Source: Oribacterium sp. NK2B42
GTDB lineage: Bacteria; Bacillota; Clostridia; Lachnospirales; Lachnospiraceae
Assembly: GCF_000424445.1 (NCBI RefSeq)
Contig: NZ_AUJX01000010.1
Span: 30,358-94,357 of the forward strand
Length of the DNA stretch: 64,000 nucleotides
Direction: 5' to 3'
Part shown: positions 19,508-27,275 of the stretch, one piece after another
How positions within the stretch are numbered: the stretch's first letter is position 1
Layout of the letters: each line of letters begins with the position of its first letter
Made by a program: the position numbers and the translations under genes
Notes under the pieces: generated by a model
What the model saw: only the letters and a program-made list of their open reading frames with translations
The model's database searches: none
What the model was told of the DNA's origin: nothing

Positions 19508-21083
19508 AAAGAAGCTTATCTCCTACATGAACCTGCTTTATACCTTCTTCTTTTCTTTTATTAAAATTAAAGCTGAGCATATAACCGGTGGTCAAACCGA
19601 AGTAGTCAAGATACTCGCTTATTTGTTTTTCTCCGGCCTCGTTATACCGCTCACCGTGCCAAATTTTTAATTCAATAATATATTGCTTCTCAAGATAATC
19701 GATAATTATGTCCGTTCTTTTCTGGTCTCTTGTCTGAGCCTCAATATAGTAATTACCTGTACCATTGATAATGGGCTTCAGATACAGAAGGAACTGTTCT
19801 CTACCGTCCTTCTCCTTGAACCTCTCCTTAAGTGGTCCATATATCTGATGATACGTTTGAACAAAACGCTCCAGTATAAGACGTACATTCAGGCGCCCGT
19901 TTTCAACAAAAATGTTTTTAGCCAGGTCACCTTCTCTGAAAAATACGCTGTTTTTCATCTCTTCCTCTGAAAGGAAAAGATTATATAATCTTGTCTCAAA
20001 TATTCTGTTGTCTATCCTTACACTATTATTATAGTTTCTTATAAAACCATACATCTGCATAAGGACAATGTCTCTCTGGTCAGGATTCCATGTAAGCTTA
20101 ATCCCTTCCATAAGGATACTTCTGAGCGAAGCCTTTAATTCCGGAAGATTGTTGAGTTTCCCTGTCAATGACTGAAACAAAGTATTGTCCTCTGCGAGAA
20201 TCAGCTTTACAGCTTCGTCCAAACCTCTGACAGACCATCTGTCTTTTATGTTATCAATCTTTTTTTCTACTTCTGTATCCAACAGTTCGCATATACGGCT
20301 GACAAGAAAGGGATACCCATTTGTATATTCTCTGATGAGCTTTGCCATCTCGCCGGTATCCATTCCGGTATGATGGTCTGCCTCATATTCATCCAGCATT
20401 CCTTTGATTCCGGCAGCTGAAAGACTCATATCGATAGTAAAATCTGCTGCTATATTCCACGGACTATTCTCTTTGTGTTCGTCCTCATCCCTTATTTTTA
20501 TCTTAAGATGCTTAACATCAGTAACCCCTGATAATATGACTGATTTAAATGTCGGAACCCCGCTGGATTCCCTTGCGATATATCCATCTCTCAAAAGTCC
20601 GAGAAAATCAAGGAACACCTGATTATTTGTTGCACTATCAACCTCATCGATTATCAAAACTACCGGCTTTTCACTGACAGCAATCCATCTTCTGAATACA
20701 CGATAAAGTTCATCCATCTTAAGCTGTTCAGCTTCTTTTTCGCAAAAACCTTCCAAGGCACTAATAGTCTTTTCAGGAATAGGAACCCCAAAGAACTCTA
20801 CCTGATCCAACACCAGTCTTGAAAATGTTTGAACAAACTCACCCTCTGTCTGATATCCGGCCTTTGTTATTCCCTCAAAGCTGAGACTTAAAACAATATA
20901 ATCATCGACAAGTGCCTGCTGCAGTGCTTTCAGAGTTGTTGTTTTTCCATACTGCCTTGCCCGGTTAATGGTGAAATATTTCCCACTATAAACCAGCTTC
21001 TTTATCTCCTCCACTCTCTCGGAGATATCAACCATATAATGTTTTGACGGAATACATACCGCTGTAGTATTAAATGATTTCAC
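19491..21083 (-). CDS. AAA-ATPase-like protein with PD-(D/E)XK nuclease-like C-terminus (second copy)
   Basis: A 530-residue relative of the proteins at 5103 and 46328. The N-terminal VDISERVEEIKKLV leads into the Walker A-type loop NRARQYGKTTT (about 40-50) and Walker B LIIDEVDSATNN. The C-terminal core reads RTDIIIDYLEKQYIIELKIW, giving the D...ELK pattern of PD-(D/E)XK enzymes. The start is GTG at 21083, with AAAGGAG six bases upstream; a longer TTG-started frame has no ribosome site and an untypical N-terminus. Its 3' end abuts and overlaps the sigI fragment. Confidence 0.87.
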   Translation of the reverse strand: MKSFNTTAVCIPSKHYMVDISERVEEIKKLVYSGKYFTINRARQYGKTTTLKALQQALVDDYIVLSLSFEGITKAGYQTEGEFVQTFSRLVLDQVEFFGVPIPEKTISALEGFCEKEAEQLKMDELYRVFRRWIAVSEKPVVLIIDEVDSATNNQVFLDFLGLLRDGYIARESSGVPTFKSVILSGVTDVKHLKIKIRDEDEHKENSPWNIAADFTIDMSLSAAGIKGMLDEYEADHHTGMDTGEMAKLIREYTNGYPFLVSRICELLDTEVEKKIDNIKDRWSVRGLDEAVKLILAEDNTLFQSLTGKLNNLPELKASLRSILMEGIKLTWNPDQRDIVLMQMYGFIRNYNNSVRIDNRIFETRLYNLFLSEEEMKNSVFFREGDLAKNIFVENGRLNVRLILERFVQTYHQIYGPLKERFKEKDGREQFLLYLKPIINGTGNYYIEAQTRDQKRTDIIIDYLEKQYIIELKIWHGERYNEAGEKQISEYLDYFGLTTGYMLSFNFNKRKEEGIKQVHVGDKLLYEATV

Positions 21084-21135
21084 GAATAACTCCTTTGCCG
21101 AACCATGTAATTCACAACTTCCAATCAGGTTTGCC

Positions 21136-21200
21136 AAAAAAAATAAGCTACGATATAAGGAGTAAAAGAACAATGTCTTTAAACCTGCTTATATCGTAGC
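21136..21200 (-). terminator. 13-bp inverted repeat with U-tract upstream of the AAA gene
   Basis: GCTACGATATAAG (21147-21159) is perfectly mirrored by CTTATATCGTAGC (21188-21200), with a 28-base loop. On the minus strand it is followed by TTATTTTTTTT. It could terminate transcription from the NifX/FKBP gene or act in the AAA leader. The loop is large for a classical terminator. Confidence 0.5.
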
Positions 21201-21339
21201 ATATTCTAAACTTTTAAAAAACGATGATTTTTCCTATTACATTATTCAAGCTCATTACCATTCCAACCTGTTACAGTTGTTTCAATACGTCCCGAACGTT
21301 CATAACATTCATAAAATCCGGCAAGAGTTTATATTTTAA

Positions 21340-21464
21340 ATCGTCATTGGAACGACTCGCCACCTGACACGGGATTACTATTCTGGCCTTCATCCTGAAA
21401 CAGATAAGATCGGAGGATACGGCAAATATTCAATCCACTATGTAGTACCCTTCAATCTTTACTC
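21340..21464 (+). other. Possible short coding remnant
   Basis: Between the AAA and NifX/FKBP genes, a plus-strand stretch reads like protein, for example HLTRDYYSGLHPETDKIGG and YGKYSIHYVVPFNLYS. It has no start and is preceded by a stop, and I do not recognise the family. Given the decayed genes nearby it may be another fragment. The rest of 21201-21458 shows nothing recognisable. Confidence 0.2.
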
Positions 21465-22400
21465 AGCAACTTCCAACAGGGTAATGTCGAAATTCAGCGC
21501 CTTTCCCGCAAGTCTGTGGTTTCCGTCAAAGGTAACAGTCTCCGAAGTCTTCTCGGTCACCGTAACAGGGAAGCGCATTCCCATATCATTCATGAGCATG
21601 ATATCCTGTCCGATCTGAAGATTCTCTGACCCAGGAACTTCTGAAATATTTGCGACAAGCACTTTCTTTTCATTATATTCACCGTATGCATCTGCCGGCT
21701 CGATATGGATGCTCTTACTCTCTCCGACCTCCATATCAACAACCACCTTGTCAAATCCCGGGATCATCATGCCGACACCGGCAACAAAGGATAACGGCTG
21801 ATTGCGGTCATAAGATGAATCAAACTTGCTTCCGTCATCAAGAGTTCCTGTGTAGTGAACGCTTACTGACTTACCGGCATTCTTACCCTCGTAAATGATG
21901 CTCATTTCACGGCTTCCGCCGCAGCCACCGCAATCGCCTTCGCAATCATCTCCGCAGTCACAGCTTTCTTCATCATGATGTCCACAGCCGCAGCCACTTG
22001 CTTCTTCACTCTCTCCATTATGATCGTGATGTCCGCAATGATGACCCTCACCGTGATGGTGATCTTCTCCATGATGGTCACAATTTACACCCTGGGAAAC
22101 CAGATTTCCTGCAAGGAACTCCTCAACAGCTTTATCTGTATTTCCGGTTGCTCCCGAAATAACCTTGATACCCATTTCTGCAAGAGCTGCCTGTGCACCG
22201 CCTCCGAGTCCGCCGCAGATCAATGTATCAACCTCTGCATCCTTAAGAACTCCTGCAAGAGCCTCATGCCCTGCACTGCCGGAGCCAAGGATCTCACTTG
22301 CTGTGATTTTTCCATCCTCTACTGTATAAAGCTTAAATTCTTTAGTCTTTCCAAAATGCTGAAAAACCTGACCATTATCATAAGTAACTGCTATCTTCAT
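21459..22400 (-). CDS. Fusion of NifX/NafY-like domain, His/Cys-rich linker and SlyD-type FKBP isomerase
   Basis: A 313-residue protein in three parts. Residues 1-105 resemble the dinitrogenase Fe-Mo cofactor-binding fold (MKIAVTYDNGQVFQHFGKTK, ICGGLGGGAQ). Residues about 108-165 are extremely rich in His and Cys (EDHHHGEGHHCGHHDH, GCGCGHHDE, CDCGDDCEGDCGGCGG). The remainder is an FKBP peptidyl-prolyl isomerase of SlyD type (VHYTGTLDDG, IPGFDKVV) with its insert-in-flap chaperone segment. SlyD handles nickel and the NifX fold handles metal clusters, so a metal-storage or delivery chaperone is inferred. GAGG lies 6 bases before the ATG at 22400. Confidence 0.88.
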   Translation of the reverse strand: MKIAVTYDNGQVFQHFGKTKEFKLYTVEDGKITASEILGSGSAGHEALAGVLKDAEVDTLICGGLGGGAQAALAEMGIKVISGATGNTDKAVEEFLAGNLVSQGVNCDHHGEDHHHGEGHHCGHHDHNGESEEASGCGCGHHDEESCDCGDDCEGDCGGCGGSREMSIIYEGKNAGKSVSVHYTGTLDDGSKFDSSYDRNQPLSFVAGVGMMIPGFDKVVVDMEVGESKSIHIEPADAYGEYNEKKVLVANISEVPGSENLQIGQDIMLMNDMGMRFPVTVTEKTSETVTFDGNHRLAGKALNFDITLLEVAE

Positions 22401-22475
22401 TTGATACCTCATTTTCTCTTATTGATTTCTAAATAACCTCTAAAGTATAAGGTATTTGTCAAATTATTGAAAGCA

Positions 22476-22830
22476 TTACTTTCCTTCAGCCGCAAGCTGT
22501 CCTGCAAGTCTTCCAAAGGTTGCGATCCTTCCTGCCTGAGCTCCGGCGAGATAGTTTGGATAGCTGCCATTGTAATATCCGCCGGCCTGACGAACACCGT
22601 AGAAAGGAGCCTCCTCCATGGATGAAAGTCTGAAGCCTGCCTTACCAACTTCGTCCGGCTTGATGGCACCACGCTAGAATATCATAGATGTATGTGTGGT
22701 ATCCATAACCGCACCTGCCCAGAGACAAGCCTTGATTCCGCTGCCCTTTGCTCCGGGCTTTGAATAGTTAACACAGGTCTTCTCCAAGTCCCTTCACAAA
22801 GTCTCTTCTGGACACTATATTCTTTGCCAT
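22476..22830 (-). pseudogene. Internally deleted Tat-exported FAD oxidoreductase
   Basis: GGAGG and an ATG (22830) open a frame MAKNIVSRRDFVKGLG, a twin-arginine signal start. After about 16 codons the frame breaks. It resumes, shifted, with the C-terminal end of a fumarate-reductase-like flavoprotein: GIKACLWAGAVMDTTHTSM, then an in-frame TAG, then GFRLSSMEEAPFYGVRQAGG, GAQAGRIATFGRLAGQ and the stop at 22476. The middle of the gene, normally over 400 residues, is missing. It is divergent from a similarly gutted LysR gene across the IS element. Confidence 0.85.
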
Positions 22831-22880
22831 AATTTTCCTCCAACATCAGAATCACTTGTTATAAATAATCAGCCAGAAAA

Positions 22881-22902
22881 CCCATGACCTTTTGGTCGTG
22901 GG
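22881..22902. repeat. IS left-end hairpin
   Basis: CCCATGACC, loop TTTT, GGTCGTGGG: a 9-pair stem with one wobble pair. Such hairpins are bound by the IS200/IS605 transposase as single-stranded DNA. Confidence 0.85.
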
Positions 22903-23156
22903 ATGAATGGCGTCACTTTTAGAAGTGTATATTTTTTTGGGGTGTCACTATGAATATGGCACGTAATGTGCTATTATATATATATGAGTGATCCGTGTCT
23001 TACGAAATGAAAAAACTGTATGTATCTAACCATTAAGCAACAGATAACTGAAGAATATCGCTCGTATCTATTCTGTTGAAGAAGGTAAAACAGCTACTTT
23101 TCTTGATCTGATGAGACGTGGAATCCAGTAAAAGTACCAGTTAGGGACTAAAGATT

Positions 23157-23585
23157 ATGAATGACAAACAGTATCATAGTGCTTCGCATTGAAAATACCT
23201 TATACAGTATCACATTATATGGTGTCCTAAATTCAGATTTTCTGTATTAAAAGGGAATGTTGATGTTGCCCTGAAGAAGATATTACAGAAAATATGTAAT
23301 GACTATGGATACCTTATAAAAGCACTTGAAGTAATGCCGGATCACATACACATATTTGTAGATGTTCCGCAGACAGTGGCGCCTTGTGGAGTAGTAAGTA
23401 CACTCAAAAGCATAAGCGCTATTGAACTCTTCAAAGCATTCCCACAACTAAAACAGTTCTATGCAAAATGCGGTGCTCTATGGTCAAGAGGGTATTTTGT
23501 ATCAACAGTAGGTCACATAAGCGAAGCAACAGTAATTAAATACATCAAGGAACAGAAAAACCATGACAAATCAAGAATACAATAA
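23157..23585 (+). pseudogene. tnpA: IS200-type Y1 transposase TnpA, premature stop
   Basis: The reading frame from the ATG at 23157 gives MNDKQYHSASH, then TGA at 23190-23192, then continues without shift as KYLIQYHIIWCPKFRFSVLK and on through the HUH motif MPDHIHIFV. Towards the C-terminus it reads WSRGYFVSTVGHISEATVIKY, with the tyrosine region of the family. Relatives have a cysteine codon where the TGA stands, so a single base change explains the break. The later part can be read from an internal ATG, but it would lack the first strand of the fold. It overlaps tnpB by 23 bases. Confidence 0.82.
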
Positions 23586-25173
23586 GCTTCTGAAACAATA
23601 TCATAAACTTTCTGACAGACATATTTTAGTTGCAGAGACTGATATGCCTTATTCTGATGTACAAAAGGTTGTTGCTCTTTCTGATAAGGTCCGCAAAGCA
23701 GGTAACGAACTTGTTGGCCTTATGAGAAAGAATCATGACCAGCTTATACGCACAAAGAAATACCGTAAACTTCTCAATCTATACGGAAATACTGAGAATA
23801 AGGTACATCGTAAATCTCTGGCTAAACAGCTTAACGAAATGCAGAAAGTCTATAATGTAACCTGGGATTTTTGCAGGGCTTCCATGATACCTATCGGCAA
23901 GAAATACGGCATAGATGCAGTATTCGCTCTCACTAAAGCCGAGGATGTATGGCGTGGTATGGAAAAATGTCTTTATAGTAACGGAGAGATGCTTCATTTT
24001 TCCAAGTACGGAGAGCTTCCCTGCATCAGAGCAAAGCAGATAAATCGTGGAATACCTGTCTCTATAAAAGATAATAAAGTGCAGTTTAAACTTGGTAGGA
24101 TAATGTTTGGGTTGCAGATAAAGGATAGATTTCAAACCGATGAAATAAATGCTGTCATGTCATATCTTGCCAATCCTGAGATTATGGATACAAAAGCGGT
24201 GGATACATTTATAGAAGGAGCCCGTTGCATAGACACATACAGACCCTGCTATGCTACTCTTGTTCCCAAATTCATCAGGGGAAAATACAGGGTATACCTT
24301 CATCTGACCATTGAAGGCAAAGCGAAGCCTAAATATGATAAGTTTGGCAATCCAAGGCATAAATATGGTAAGGGAATTATAGGTGCTGACATAGGAACAC
24401 AGACTGTTGCCTATACCTCTGATACGGAAGTCGGATTAAAGAACTTATCTGAACGAGGTAACAGTATACAAGATTCAGAGCGTTTGGAAAGACTGTATTA
24501 CAGAGCTATGGACAGATCAAGGAGAGCAACTAATCCTCAGAATTACAATGATAACGGTACAGTTAAGAAAGGCAGGAAGTCTTGGAAATACTCAAATCAT
24601 TACAAGAAACTGCGGGCTAAACATTCTGAGTTATGCCGTATCAATGCAGTAAACAGGCAACTCGCAATAAATGAGGATGCTAATCATTTGAGAAGTCTTG
24701 GCGATACATTCATAACAGAACCTAAAAACGCAAGCAAATTGATGAGACAAGTAAAGAAAACAACTAAAAACGCCAAAGGTAAATTCAATAAGAAAAAGCG
24801 GTTTGGCAAGTCCATAAAGAATAGATGTCCGGACGGATTCCAAACTACGGTGAAAAATAAATTCAAGGTTTCAGGTGGTACATATATAGAAGTACCAAAC
24901 AATTATAGAGCGAGCCAGTATGACCACACTGCTGATGATTATATCAAAAAGAAGTTGTCTGACAGAATTTATAAACTCCGAGATGGGACTATGGTTCAAA
25001 GAGATTGGTATTCATCATTTTTACTTTACTGTTACGATTGGAAGACTAAAAATGTAGACAAAGACAAATGTATTGCGACTTTTGACAAGTGTCACACAAA
25101 AGAAAAAGCCCTGATCGCATGGATCAAGGCTAATAAGATTAAAATACTAAACAGCGGAATTAAGGTAGCTTAA
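23563..25173 (+). CDS. tnpB: TnpB-type RNA-guided nuclease of an IS605-like element
   Basis: A 536-residue TnpB, the ancestor group of Cas12. The RuvC-like active site is visible: D276 in GADIGTQ, E386 in TFITEPKNA, and D481 in VQRDWYSS. The usual CxxC...CxxC zinc ribbon between the second and third residues is missing; instead there is YRASQYDHTADDY, a variant found in a clostridial subgroup. With all three acidic residues kept it may still be active. Its guide RNA would be expected to come from the 3' end of the gene and the right end of the element. Confidence 0.88.
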   Translation: MTNQEYNKLLKQYHKLSDRHILVAETDMPYSDVQKVVALSDKVRKAGNELVGLMRKNHDQLIRTKKYRKLLNLYGNTENKVHRKSLAKQLNEMQKVYNVTWDFCRASMIPIGKKYGIDAVFALTKAEDVWRGMEKCLYSNGEMLHFSKYGELPCIRAKQINRGIPVSIKDNKVQFKLGRIMFGLQIKDRFQTDEINAVMSYLANPEIMDTKAVDTFIEGARCIDTYRPCYATLVPKFIRGKYRVYLHLTIEGKAKPKYDKFGNPRHKYGKGIIGADIGTQTVAYTSDTEVGLKNLSERGNSIQDSERLERLYYRAMDRSRRATNPQNYNDNGTVKKGRKSWKYSNHYKKLRAKHSELCRINAVNRQLAINEDANHLRSLGDTFITEPKNASKLMRQVKKTTKNAKGKFNKKKRFGKSIKNRCPDGFQTTVKNKFKVSGGTYIEVPNNYRASQYDHTADDYIKKKLSDRIYKLRDGTMVQRDWYSSFLLYCYDWKTKNVDKDKCIATFDKCHTKEKALIAWIKANKIKILNSGIKVA

Positions 25174-25347
25174 AACAATTAAATATGGGCGATTGACTGT
25201 ACGTCCTTGTCACAAGACAGAAATTTACCGCTAATGTGGTCGTTGGACTGCTTGGTAATGAAAGTCCTGATTCAAATAGATTTACACCTGTAACTCCAAA
25301 GTCTGAAAATGATGTACGATTACAGGCTAGGCTTGGTAATCAGAACC

Positions 25348-25365
25348 CCACGGGCTTGCCCGTGG
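25348..25365. repeat. IS right-end hairpin
   Basis: CCACGGG, loop CTTG, CCCGTGG: a perfect 7-pair stem near the right border, probably also part of the TnpB guide RNA scaffold. The stretch 25174-25347 between tnpB and this hairpin has no gene and is the expected guide-RNA region. Confidence 0.85.
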
Positions 25366-25471
25366 AAGCAGTCAGTTATGTGACGATACCATCTTTACAG
25401 CATTCCCAAAAGTAAGTATTCTTTAGATATATCGCAAGTTCAGCTTGCGTTTTGCTTAACAGGAGAAAACC

Positions 25472-25629
25472 ATGACCATCCAGCAGATGCCCCACCTCTC
25501 TGCGCCGCCATCATCGTAAATGAAGATACCCTTACAACTCCCGGATTCAGGGCTTTTGTCACACTCTTTGCCAATGCCTTGAAATACTACTACAAGAACG
25601 AGCCTTTTATCAGGCAGCCGCTTCCGTAA
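25472..25629 (+). pseudogene. Internally deleted LysR-family regulator
   Basis: AGGAG precedes an ATG that opens MTIQQMPHL, the usual LysR N-terminal start, but the frame ends after 15 codons. In the next frame the sequence continues as the end of a regulator: IIVNEDTLTTPGFRAFVTLF, ANALKYYYKNEPFIRQ, then stop. About 250 central residues are missing. It is divergent from the gutted FAD oxidoreductase, the standard arrangement for a LysR regulator and its target. Confidence 0.7.
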
Positions 25630-25730
25630 AAAACCCGATTCCGATTTTAACGATTTTTTTGCCGATCAGATCGGTGTCTATATGTCTAAATTAAACTAAA
25701 GAAATATGAGTTCACAAAGGAGAAAGCATT

Positions 25731-26792
25731 ATGAACCTGATCAAGAAAAATATATCGATATTGCTGCTGATAATGTCTATGGCGGTGCTTCAGACCGGAT
25801 GTGAACAAATAAATACACCTGCAATAGAGGAAACCGTTAAAGAAAGCTCGCCGGAATCTGTATCGAAGATCGAATCGGAGTTCGTAAGTGAATCTGTATC
25901 CGAAACAGCATCCGAACCTGCAAATGATTCTGTATCGAAAATCGAATCTGAGCCGGCAACTGAATCAGAATCCGCAAATAAATATGATTCCGCAATTGTA
26001 AGTTATCTCGGACCCGAGGGAACCTATACCCAGGAAGCCTGTGGTGTGTTTTTCGAAAAAAAAGGAACGTACGCTCCGTATAAAACAGTTTCCGAAGCGG
26101 TAGAAGCATTGATCAATGGCGAAAGTAAATATGCAGTAATTCCGCAGGAAAACACCATCGGCGGAGCCGTGACAGACTATGTCGACATCGTTATCAACCA
26201 GAAGGAAGTTTCCGTTGTCGGTGAAGTGGAATTGCCCATCAATCAAAATCTCCTGGTTTTGCCCGGGACTGAAGCCGGAAATATAGAAAAGGTATACTCT
26301 CACAAGCAGGGCATTGCCCAGGGAAAAGACTGGCTGAAGGAAAATCTTCCGAAGGCTGAGATCATCGAAGTATCCAGTACTGCCGAAGGCGCGAGACTTG
26401 TGGCTGAAGAAGGTAATGCCTCTAACGCTGCCATTGCATCTGCTGCCTGTGCCGAGGTCTACGGACTTGAGGTCCTGGCAGCCGGCATACAGAATAATGA
26501 CAGCAATAAAACCCGGTTCTACGTTCTTTCAAAGGATAATCCGTCTATGGATAAGAACGAAAGAATGGCATTTGTGGCTTCCGGAAAAGCTGAAGGTCTT
26601 CCTGGACTTTTGGCTCATCTTGAAAATGCAGGAGCAAAGCTTGTGACGATCCATGACAGACCAAGAAAAACCGAACTTGGTGAGTATAATTATCTCATTG
26701 AGTGCTCAGACTTAAGTTATGAAGATTACGAAAAGCTCACAGGAAACCATTCCTTTGAATTCAGGTATCTTGGTGAGTTCCATGTGAAATGA
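25731..26792 (+). CDS. Lipoprotein form of prephenate dehydratase (PDT plus ACT domains)
   Basis: A 353-residue protein. A lipoprotein signal peptide (lipobox LQTGC, Cys24) and a repetitive Ser/Glu/Val linker (about 30-85) precede a prephenate dehydratase domain (about 86-270; SYLGPEGTYTQEA, PQENTIGGAV, SNKTRFYVL) and a C-terminal ACT domain (about 278-353). PDT converts prephenate to phenylpyruvate in phenylalanine synthesis and is normally cytoplasmic. The catalytic TRF motif is kept. Export to the outer membrane face would be unusual, so the domain may serve as a binding protein or act on extracellular prephenate or arogenate. AAAGGAG precedes the ATG. Confidence 0.85.
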   Translation: MNLIKKNISILLLIMSMAVLQTGCEQINTPAIEETVKESSPESVSKIESEFVSESVSETASEPANDSVSKIESEPATESESANKYDSAIVSYLGPEGTYTQEACGVFFEKKGTYAPYKTVSEAVEALINGESKYAVIPQENTIGGAVTDYVDIVINQKEVSVVGEVELPINQNLLVLPGTEAGNIEKVYSHKQGIAQGKDWLKENLPKAEIIEVSSTAEGARLVAEEGNASNAAIASAACAEVYGLEVLAAGIQNNDSNKTRFYVLSKDNPSMDKNERMAFVASGKAEGLPGLLAHLENAGAKLVTIHDRPRKTELGEYNYLIECSDLSYEDYEKLTGNHSFEFRYLGEFHVK

Positions 26793-26869
26793 TGTTGGTA
26801 TAAGTGAAGCCTCATATAAAAATATGTGGTAAAATATGCGATATGTATTTCATGAAAAACAATAATTGA

Positions 26870-27037
26870 TTTAGAAAACACATTGATAAAGTAAAGAAAC
26901 TACATAATTTCAATGAGTACGTTATCGAAAAGATAATGGCAAAAGACTATGACGCTGTAGTTAATTATGAAACTATCAAGGATGCAGATTATGCTTTACC
27001 TACGCCTGAGCATTATCTTCCGCTTCTATCAGTGTAG
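26870..27037 (+). pseudogene. C-terminal fragment of a LigB/DODA-type extradiol dioxygenase
   Basis: A 55-codon open stretch with no start reads FNEYVIEKIMAKDYDAVV and DADYALPTPEHYLPLLSV before TAG. The PTPEH[FY]LPLL motif is the hallmark of the 4,5-DOPA extradiol dioxygenase family. The first 200 or so residues are absent. The surrounding 26793-26869 and 27038-27275 hold no other recognisable gene. Confidence 0.65.
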
Positions 27038-27275
27038 AATAGCAATCGCACTAAAGATTTGGTACAATTATAATAATTATTACTCTGTAGCCTAAAAATG
27101 AATGCAAACGTCTGCATTTATAGAGTAACATTTAATATGCATCGTAATATATAAACTTCCTGTAAACATGGAGCACATGCTTTTTGTTTATAAAGCTTTT
27201 ATTTGAGTCAGATGCCTGTATTACATTACATTGTAAACCAGAGTAGTGTATAATATGTACACAGGAGACACGTCT

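Larger units (their letters stand above)
22865..25385 (+). mobile_element. IS200/IS605-family insertion sequence
   Basis: The element holds a tnpA-type Y1 transposase with a nonsense codon and an intact tnpB, overlapping by 23 bases. A subterminal hairpin lies at each end: left 22881-22902, right 25348-25365. It has no long terminal inverted repeats and no obvious target duplication, as expected for this family. The outer borders are approximate because the cleavage tetranucleotides were not fixed. It sits between a decayed FAD oxidoreductase and a decayed LysR gene. Confidence 0.88.

Noticed and set aside
22409..22672. 87-codon minus-strand frame near the IS element
   Set aside because: It is an out-of-frame reading of the FAD oxidoreductase pseudogene; the correct frame shows the family motifs.
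23563..25173. TnpB-like protein as a nuclease-dead repressor (TldR)
   Set aside because: All three RuvC acidic positions appear to be present, and the gene sits in a recognisable element with both hairpin ends.
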